In this document: one piece after another, positions 7,032-13,215 of the stretch
Layout: each line of letters starts with the position of its first letter
Position numbering within the stretch: the first letter of the stretch is position 1
From: Bacteroidales bacterium
GTDB lineage: Bacteria; Bacteroidota; Bacteroidia; Bacteroidales; UBA932
Assembly (NCBI GenBank): GCA_017472115.1
Contig: JAFUQW010000026.1
Location: 1-18,093 of the forward strand
Direction: 5' to 3'
Length of the DNA stretch: 18,093 nt
The notes under the pieces: model-generated
Told to the model about the DNA's origin: nothing
The model's database searches: none
The model's input: the letters and a program-made list of their open reading frames with translations, nothing else
Program-made: the position numbers and the translations under genes

Positions 7032-9974
7032 CTATCTTCCGCAAATTGTCTTGAAATCACAGTATGAGCAGATCTTTTCGTCATCAGTACGCCTGAATCC
7101 GACCGACATGTCGCACATTTCATCGATCAGGGCTGCAAGCCTGTCCGAAACGGCCTCATAGAATTTTCTGTTCAAAGGCACGCTGACCGGAGGTTCCTTG
7201 AAAAGTTTGGATGTCGAATATACACAGTTGCATATAGTCTTTCCGTCAAGCTGACGCAGGGACGACAACAGCATGTCGTATATGAAGAACTGAAGCGCAA
7301 TCTTCGGGCGTTCCTTCACGTCAGGAGCAAAAATACTGTCCGCGATGGCCTCCGCGTTGCCGTCATCAATGTAGATGTCATCATCCAGCACCTTGCCTGT
7401 CTTGTAGTCAACGACTCGCGCCTGATCCGGGCTGAAGCTGTCGAGTCTGTCGATATATCCCTTGAAACGCAGTCCGTGAAAGTCTCCCGTAACCCTGACT
7501 TCTCGTCCGAGTATCTCGAAACAGTCCCGGCCTGAGGCTTCAAGAAGTTCAAGATCCCTCTTCAATGTCCTGACCACATACCTTACGATGACATCAGTGA
7601 TGACAAGATTGCGTCCTGCCACATCAGGCACATTGAGCTGACAGGCAATCAGAGCCTTGACCTTGTTCCTGATGTCATCTTCTCGACCGAGCCATGACCT
7701 TATATACTCACGGGATATATATTTCAGAGGAGCGTCCTGACAGCCGGAGCCGCGGCCTTTCCTTTCAAAGAAGAAATCTTCCGACATCGCTCCCTCTGAT
7801 GTGTATAAGGAGCGCATCGTATCGTGATATACTGTTCCGAACATGCCGTAATCGAGGGATTCGGCCACTTCATCTTCTGCCCTGAGCCCCTTGACCGTTC
7901 CATAATAGAATTTTGCAGGACATGCGAGATAGTTCTGGAGCGTGGTAGCCGACAATTCCTTTTCCCTGATGGCTCTGACATCATCCTCTGTCTTGACTAT
8001 TTCAGGAAGAGTGCCGGTCTTCATCTCGGAAAACTGTACCACATACCTGTTCAGAGGAAGTCCGAAATGGTATTCCAACTGCTTTATATACCGGCTTTCC
8101 TCTCCTGACTTCAATCCCTCGGTCCTCGAGTCCACAAGCATCCACACTCTTTCCGCACGAGAGATCATCCTATAGAAATAATAAGCCCAGATGGCATCCT
8201 GATACTCGTACGTAGGGAGTCCGAACCCCTTGCGCAGCTCAGGAGGTATGAAGGATGAACTGACATTACGACGAGGGAATACACCTTCATTGGCCGACAT
8301 GATCACGAGATTGCGGAAGTCCAGGGCTCTCATTTCGAGAGGACCCATTATCTGAAGTCCCTTCAGGGGCTCTCCCTTGAACGGAACTGAAACAGAACCG
8401 AGCAGACGGGTGAGAAGCCGGATGTATGTCGAGGGCAGCATGTCGCGGAATCTGCCTGAATGTCCGAGCCTGTCTTCGATCACGGAAATCATCTTGTAGT
8501 ATTCTTTCGCGAACTCGAGTTCCACTATCAACGAGGCATCTTCCGACACGGCTGAAGCCGTTCTTCCGGCAACATTCCGGAGGTATCCGGACAATGCGGC
8601 TATCTGTGCTCCGTCAGCAGCCTTGGGGTCTGTCACAACGACCTCAAAGACAGCATCAAGCAGAGGAGTTCCCCTCAGATCATCCGCCTTTATGTAATAT
8701 CCAGCCGTTTCCTTGAGCTTGAGCATGATCTCTCTGGTCCTGTCATCGGCAGACTTGCGGAATACATCGTTTGAGAAAAGTTCCCACACCGGTCGATGGT
8801 AAAAATACCATTCCCCCTTCCTCAACGCCGCGTGCATCTGTATGGAAGCGACATGCGACATCATGCTGTAGAACAGGCTTCCGCTCATAGGGAGTCCCAT
8901 CGTCACGTTTATATCACGTATGCCATACGGTATGCTGTTCAATACAGGAATGAGAAGCTCCTCGTCAGGAAGGACTATGGCACAATCTGATTGCGGGTCG
9001 TCCATTCCGGACAGAATGTCAGGTATCCTCTTGGCCTGCCCTACGGCCGAAGCCGTACTGATCACATTCACCTCCGGCACAGGAAGCGGCACAGGATCCC
9101 AATCCGCAGCCTGAGGGAATTCCAGCACATTCTCGGACATGAACACAGAAGAGCGGTTCTGCATGTCCTTTATCATTTCACCGGACCAGTCCCAGCAGAA
9201 TTCCGCCATCGAAGCATCGCGAAGCTTCCTCAACACGGCCTTCTCACATTCATTCAATGCATTGAGTCCCACAAACACATATTTATCCACATCAGGATAG
9301 AATTTCCTGAACACATCTCCGGCGGAAGAGTCCTTGAGCTTGAGGACGAGCTCCCTGTAAACCTTGCCTTCATATGCGACACCGCTGTCATCTAATCTGG
9401 CATTGAAATCAGAATAGAGCCGATGAAGGATATTCCATATCTGAAGGAAACGTGCCTTGACATCCGGATCATCAGTCTTGAGATCCACTGTAAGCCTGCC
9501 GGAATGGTCATTGAAATGGCTCACGAAGCTCTCGATCGCCATCCTCTGCCTGTCTGTCAGATAACTGAAACTGTCCTGGATCTGCTTATAATCGGCCACA
9601 TTGGCAAACAGCCTGTCAGGATCGACAAGATACTTGTCAACGTCATTGAAATCCCCGAGGATGACATCTCCCCAGAACACGAATTCATCGACAGGCTCCG
9701 CATGAGGATTGATGGCGCAATAGCAGTCATACAGATCGAGAAGAAGCCTGAGCCGGTCCGTAGGCCTGACGGCGGATACCTTGAAGAACAGGTCGTTGAC
9801 CGTGATCATCTCCGGCATGACGATCGGCATCGCATCCGGATCGGAAGCCACCGCATCGGCAAGATGTTTCCGGAAAAAGACCATGGAACGGCGATTGGGA
9901 AAGACAAAGCACTTCGTCCTCAGTTTTCCGGCTGAATAATAATGGTCTGCGACCTGTTTAAGAAAAGGTGTCAT
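7032..9974 (-). CDS. addB: AddB-like PD-(D/E)XK nuclease with iron-sulfur cysteines
   Basis: AddB is the partner of AddA and contributes a degenerate helicase fold plus a second nuclease. The 980-residue product has a weakened motif-I-like start (CFVFPNRRS, 22-30), a helicase-like remnant (LVIMSANEGVFP, 556-567), and a C-terminal RecB-type nuclease from about 673. In the nuclease, LSATTLQNYLACPAKFYY supplies Cys685, GTVYHD supplies His717, GYIDRLD supplies Asp842, and VVDYKTGK supplies Asp856 and Lys858. The last residues hold Cys969, Cys972 and Cys978. That C-x2-C-x5-C spacing plus the upstream Cys matches the 4Fe-4S staple known in AddB. All nuclease residues look intact, so the complex should cut both strands. 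A -7 box candidate lies 20 nt ahead of the ATG, and addA follows after 3 nt. Confidence 0.92.
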   Translation of the reverse strand: MTPFLKQVADHYYSAGKLRTKCFVFPNRRSMVFFRKHLADAVASDPDAMPIVMPEMITVNDLFFKVSAVRPTDRLRLLLDLYDCYCAINPHAEPVDEFVFWGDVILGDFNDVDKYLVDPDRLFANVADYKQIQDSFSYLTDRQRMAIESFVSHFNDHSGRLTVDLKTDDPDVKARFLQIWNILHRLYSDFNARLDDSGVAYEGKVYRELVLKLKDSSAGDVFRKFYPDVDKYVFVGLNALNECEKAVLRKLRDASMAEFCWDWSGEMIKDMQNRSSVFMSENVLEFPQAADWDPVPLPVPEVNVISTASAVGQAKRIPDILSGMDDPQSDCAIVLPDEELLIPVLNSIPYGIRDINVTMGLPMSGSLFYSMMSHVASIQMHAALRKGEWYFYHRPVWELFSNDVFRKSADDRTREIMLKLKETAGYYIKADDLRGTPLLDAVFEVVVTDPKAADGAQIAALSGYLRNVAGRTASAVSEDASLIVELEFAKEYYKMISVIEDRLGHSGRFRDMLPSTYIRLLTRLLGSVSVPFKGEPLKGLQIMGPLEMRALDFRNLVIMSANEGVFPRRNVSSSFIPPELRKGFGLPTYEYQDAIWAYYFYRMISRAERVWMLVDSRTEGLKSGEESRYIKQLEYHFGLPLNRYVVQFSEMKTGTLPEIVKTEDDVRAIREKELSATTLQNYLACPAKFYYGTVKGLRAEDEVAESLDYGMFGTVYHDTMRSLYTSEGAMSEDFFFERKGRGSGCQDAPLKYISREYIRSWLGREDDIRNKVKALIACQLNVPDVAGRNLVITDVIVRYVVRTLKRDLELLEASGRDCFEILGREVRVTGDFHGLRFKGYIDRLDSFSPDQARVVDYKTGKVLDDDIYIDDGNAEAIADSIFAPDVKERPKIALQFFIYDMLLSSLRQLDGKTICNCVYSTSKLFKEPPVSVPLNRKFYEAVSDRLAALIDEMCDMSVGFRRTDDEKICSYCDFKTICGR

Positions 9975-9981
9975 AAATCAT

Positions 9982-10052
9982 TCATTTCTCATGCAAAGAT
10001 AACATTACAAATTGCCAAAGCATAGCACATTGTCATCTTTTATGAGAAATGA
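9982..10052. repeat. 11-bp inverted repeat bracketing the addB promoter
   Basis: The arm TCATTTCTCAT at 9982-9992 is the exact reverse complement of ATGAGAAATGA at 10042-10052, with 49 bp between. The candidate -7 box of addB sits between the arms. The spacing is too wide for a typical terminator. It could be a paired operator, a long-loop RNA structure at the end of the barrel transcript, or chance. Confidence 0.6.
9994..10001 (-). promoter_or_regulatory. Candidate -7 box TATCTTTG ahead of addBA
   Basis: The minus-strand octamer matches TAnnTTTG exactly and lies 19 nt before the addB ATG in the 90-bp gap after the barrel gene. A TTTG at 10016-10019 is present upstream, but only 14 nt away, which is shorter than the usual spacing of about 19-22 for a -33 element. 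An 11-bp inverted repeat brackets the site, with arms at 9982-9992 and 10042-10052. Confidence 0.45.
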
Positions 10053-10064
10053 GATGAAATTTCC

Positions 10065-13000
10065 TTATCTTCTCATTCCCATCGGCGGTCCCATAGCAGG
10101 ACGTCCGCCACCGCTGCCCGGCCTTCCTGCCGGACCACGGTTGCCCCGATTGCCTCCGAAAGTTCCGAACCTGTAGGTGAATGAGAGGACGACATATCGT
10201 CCGAGAGTGTTGTTACGCACCTCCTGATGGTAGTTGGATGCATCGGTCACAGACAGGTTCTTCGCCTGATTCAGGATGTCATAAGCTCTGAGGGCGAGAG
10301 TACAGGTTTTCTTGAAAAGAAGCTGTGTGATCTCCGCGTTGATGATGAATTCCGGCTCCTGCTGAGTGGTGTAACCGTTGTACCAGTTGTAGTTGAGATC
10401 TCCGATCAGATTCATGCCGAAAGGAAGCGTCCAGTTCATCTCGAAAGAGACGTTGTTGTTCCATGTGGCATTCTGGTTGGCCGATTCGAGGGTGTACCAG
10501 GACTTCGACAGGTTCGTGCGGCCGCCGGCGACGAGCTCGACAAAGTCGTTCCTGTAGGTCAGCCTCAACATCTGTGAGAGATTCATCGAACGGATCTTGT
10601 TGACAGTAAAGGCATCCGTATTGCCGAGATCCGGGAAGTCCGCGTTGAAGAGTTCATAGTTAAATTCAGCCTTTCCGGCATCATAATATTTGTCGGAATC
10701 AAGCGAACCTGTTCCAATATAAGATGTCGATTGGTTGTAGCGGGCGTTTGTCATTGACATGATTGAAAAATCAGACTTTCCGATAGGAGAATTCACCATC
10801 ACGCGGCCACTCACGTTTCCTGTGCCGGGGCCGTTTACTGGTATGGAGTACTGCACACCTGACTTGTCGTACCACTGAGCGTTGGTGATGGCCTCCTGCA
10901 CCATTCCTCCACTGAAATCCGTATGGACAGAAGTGAAGCTCTGCCTGTTGGTGTAGCCGAAGTTCAGGCGGGCGCTATGGTTGAAATATGGCTTGAGATA
11001 AGGGTTACCGAGCGAGATGTTCAGAGGGTTCGTGTTGTCAGGCACCGGCATGAGCTGGGAGGTAGAAGGCTGGGATGACCTTCCGTTGTAATTGAACATC
11101 ATGTTGGTGTAGTCGCTGAAACGGTATCGTATGCGGGCAGTCGGAGACCAGTTGACTACATCATTCCTGTAGGTCTCGCCGTTTGTCTCGTTGAACGTGT
11201 TCTGAGGAAGGGCACGCATTCCGATCTGTGCATTGATATTGTCCTTCTGCCAGCTGATGGTCACGCCTGCCTGATGGTTGATGTTACGGTTCAGGATAGA
11301 GCTGGAATATGTTGGATCCGGATTGGCCATGTCATATCCGTCCTGAGTGATCACGTTGCCTTCATCCCTGCTGTCGATACCGTTGAATGCATCCTTGATG
11401 CTCTTGCTGCTGCTCCAGCTGTACTGATAGCTTCCTTCAAGGAAGAGATATTGTGTCAGAGGCTCTGTATAGACGAGACGTCCGCTCACGGACGAGCTTC
11501 TGGAATTCTGCTTGTAAAACTGATCCACAATGTCATTCTCATAGAGTCCGTCAGCATTGACATCCGTCTGCGTATTTGACTGGTTCCAGCTGTCCATGTC
11601 GTTGTTGCTGAAGCTGTAGTTCATGTTGAGCGAGAGGGTCCTTCCAGCCTTTCCGAGACGCTGTCTGAAAAGGAGACGGCCGCTTGTTGACCAGTTCCTG
11701 TTGTCACCGAAGCTGTTGGTGAAACCTCTGTTGGTGAAGGTGGTGTCTGCTCCCATGGCTGTCTTTGTAGAGAAATCCGAATACTCCGAGAATGATCCGC
11801 TTCCGAAATTGACCTGAGGCTCGAAAAGGAGCGAAGTGTTCTTCGAGAACTCGTGGTCCATGCGGATACCGAAACGGTGGCCCTGCGAGCCGGTCGTACT
11901 GTAGCCGCTGTTGTCATTCAGCAGGCGGCTGCCATTCTCCATATAGGTTACCTTGGAACTCTCCTCCTCGACCACTCTCTCGGATCCGTTGTAAAGGTAG
12001 TTGCCTGCAAGCTCCATGGCACCGTCAAAAAGATCGAAGGAACCGTTCAGACCGCCCATCCACGATGTAGTCTCTCCGTTTCCGCCTCCGAAGCCGCCCA
12101 TGCCACGACCCATGCCGCCACCACCGCCACGCATTCCCTGCATCATGCTCCCGGCCATGTCGTAGAATCCGCGGTTGTTCGTATTGTTGGCATTGAGAAT
12201 TATGCTTATCTGACTATCTTCCTTGAAGTTACCTATCATGCCGGCTCCCTGGTAGCGCCATCCCTCTTTCAGGAATGTGTGTTCGTCATTATAATATCCC
12301 GGATCAGGCACATCGTGTCCGCCTCCTGCACTGAGATTTCCGAACCATCCGTTCATCATGCCTTTATAGACAGAAAGGTCGATGATCGTCTCCTCATTGC
12401 CGTCATCTATGCCTGTGAAAATGGCCTGGTCCGACTTCTTTTCGACGACCTTAACCTTCTCGATCATCTTTGCCGGAAGATTCTTGGATGCGAGCTGAGG
12501 ATCATCGAGGAAGAAGGTCTTGCCGTCTATGGTTATCTTCTTGATCGTTTCTCCGTTGGCCGTGATGCTTCCGTCTGAGGCCACTTCGACTCCCGGGAGC
12601 TTCTTGAGAAGATCCTCGAGCATGTCATTGTCAGAAGTCTTGAATGACGATGCCGTATATTCGATGGTATCCTTCTTGACTATTATAGGGTTGCCGACCG
12701 CAGATACGCTCGCTGCATCAAGGACCTTGACATCCTCTTCCATCTTTATGTCTCCGAGATTGACATTCTTCTCCACAAGGAGTTCCTTTTCATAGGTCTT
12801 ATAGCCCATCAGCTCCGCCTTCAGGATATAAGTCCCCTTTCTGACCTTGGCCAGAGAGGCGTTTCCTTCACCGTCGGTCAGGACATACTTTGATGCGGAC
12901 TTTTCACCTTTGACAGTAAGAGAAGCAGTAGCATACCCGACAGGTTCACCGGAACCGGCGTCAAGCAATCTGAACTTTACCGTAAATGAATTCTGTGCAA

Positions 13001-13073
13001 AAGCCGGAACCGCCGCCACAGCCAGCAGAAAAATGAAGATCCTCCTGAAGAAGGAAACAAGACTTCTTGTCAT
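10065..13073 (-). CDS. Outer-membrane beta-barrel protein, TonB-receptor-like (tandem copy 2)
   Basis: The 1002-residue product is a Bacteroidetes outer-membrane barrel of the large family with a CarboxypepD-regulatory-like domain, plug and barrel (OMP_b-brl_3 type). A signal peptide spans 1-26 (cleavage AFA|Q). An Ig-like domain covers about 28-112 (GEPVGYATASLTVKG, RKGTYILKAELMGYKTYEK). The plug covers about 125-235 (IVKKDTIEYTASSFKTSDND, DLLKKLPGVEV, KITIDGKTFF, FTGIDDG). The barrel then runs to the final strand YVVLSFTYRF. A Gly/Met-rich insert lies at 308-333, and a 33-residue Gly/Arg/Pro/Met tail follows the last strand. It is homologous along its length to the gene at 13216-16170: within the plug, residues 119-234 differ at about 14 positions. 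No SusD-like partner gene is present, so this is not a standard polysaccharide-utilisation pair. The substrate is unknown. Confidence 0.9.
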   Translation of the reverse strand: MTRSLVSFFRRIFIFLLAVAAVPAFAQNSFTVKFRLLDAGSGEPVGYATASLTVKGEKSASKYVLTDGEGNASLAKVRKGTYILKAELMGYKTYEKELLVEKNVNLGDIKMEEDVKVLDAASVSAVGNPIIVKKDTIEYTASSFKTSDNDMLEDLLKKLPGVEVASDGSITANGETIKKITIDGKTFFLDDPQLASKNLPAKMIEKVKVVEKKSDQAIFTGIDDGNEETIIDLSVYKGMMNGWFGNLSAGGGHDVPDPGYYNDEHTFLKEGWRYQGAGMIGNFKEDSQISIILNANNTNNRGFYDMAGSMMQGMRGGGGGMGRGMGGFGGGNGETTSWMGGLNGSFDLFDGAMELAGNYLYNGSERVVEEESSKVTYMENGSRLLNDNSGYSTTGSQGHRFGIRMDHEFSKNTSLLFEPQVNFGSGSFSEYSDFSTKTAMGADTTFTNRGFTNSFGDNRNWSTSGRLLFRQRLGKAGRTLSLNMNYSFSNNDMDSWNQSNTQTDVNADGLYENDIVDQFYKQNSRSSSVSGRLVYTEPLTQYLFLEGSYQYSWSSSKSIKDAFNGIDSRDEGNVITQDGYDMANPDPTYSSSILNRNINHQAGVTISWQKDNINAQIGMRALPQNTFNETNGETYRNDVVNWSPTARIRYRFSDYTNMMFNYNGRSSQPSTSQLMPVPDNTNPLNISLGNPYLKPYFNHSARLNFGYTNRQSFTSVHTDFSGGMVQEAITNAQWYDKSGVQYSIPVNGPGTGNVSGRVMVNSPIGKSDFSIMSMTNARYNQSTSYIGTGSLDSDKYYDAGKAEFNYELFNADFPDLGNTDAFTVNKIRSMNLSQMLRLTYRNDFVELVAGGRTNLSKSWYTLESANQNATWNNNVSFEMNWTLPFGMNLIGDLNYNWYNGYTTQQEPEFIINAEITQLLFKKTCTLALRAYDILNQAKNLSVTDASNYHQEVRNNTLGRYVVLSFTYRFGTFGGNRGNRGPAGRPGSGGGRPAMGPPMGMRR
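12075..12152 (-). other. Gly/Met-rich insert in barrel protein copy 2
   Basis: Residues 308-333 are almost only Gly, Met and Arg, with one Phe (GSMMQGMRGGGGG, then GMGRGMGGFGGG). The segment follows a beta-strand (SQISIILNANNTNN) and precedes another (WMGGLNGSFDLF), so it is most simply a loop between two early barrel strands. Confidence 0.75.
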
Positions 13074-13215
13074 AACAATCCTATTAATATTTCATCCACA
13101 AAATGAGGCTGACCTGAAGGCCAACCTCGCTGATTCTTTTAGACACATCTGCATCCCGAAGGTTTAGAAACCGCATGATTTTTTTTTAGATCTCTTTACT
13201 CCTTCAGTGCACGCA
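13074..13215. other. Intergenic region between the two barrel genes
   Basis: This 142-bp gap is the longest in the window. In the minus direction it holds, in order, an A9 tract (13179-13187), the short dyad GGTTTCTAAACC (13161-13172), the leader hairpin (13105-13128), a U4 run and an AT-rich stretch before the ATG. I find no exact TAnnTTTG box, so copy 2 may depend on read-through from copy 1 or on another type of promoter. Confidence 0.6.
13100..13128 (-). promoter_or_regulatory. Leader hairpin with U4 run upstream of barrel copy 2 (terminator- or attenuator-like)
   Basis: The minus-strand RNA folds as GAGGUUGGCC, loop UUCA, GGUCAGCCUC: ten pairs including two G-U wobbles, followed by A and UUUU at 13100-13103. 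On the plus strand the two wobbles become A-C mismatches, so the structure is better formed in the transcript of the barrel genes. It ends exactly 31 nt before the ATG. It could terminate transcription of copy 1 or act as a leader element of copy 2. Confidence 0.65.

Noticed and set aside
9423..9935. A plus-strand open frame of 170 codons
   Set aside because: It is antisense to addB, and the translation has no recognisable domain or compositional signs of a real protein. The 214-codon plus-strand frame at 1269-1913 inside ftsK is rejected for the same reason.
11853..12578. A plus-strand open frame of 241 codons
   Set aside because: It is antisense to the barrel gene plug and early strands. 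The codon bias of the real gene explains the open frame, and repeated HAT/His-rich runs mirror the Gly/Met-rich insert.
13161..13187. Plus-strand intrinsic terminator: GGTTTAGAAACC followed by T9
   Set aside because: The stem would have a two-base loop, or only four pairs with a four-base loop, and no plus-strand gene lies upstream to be terminated.
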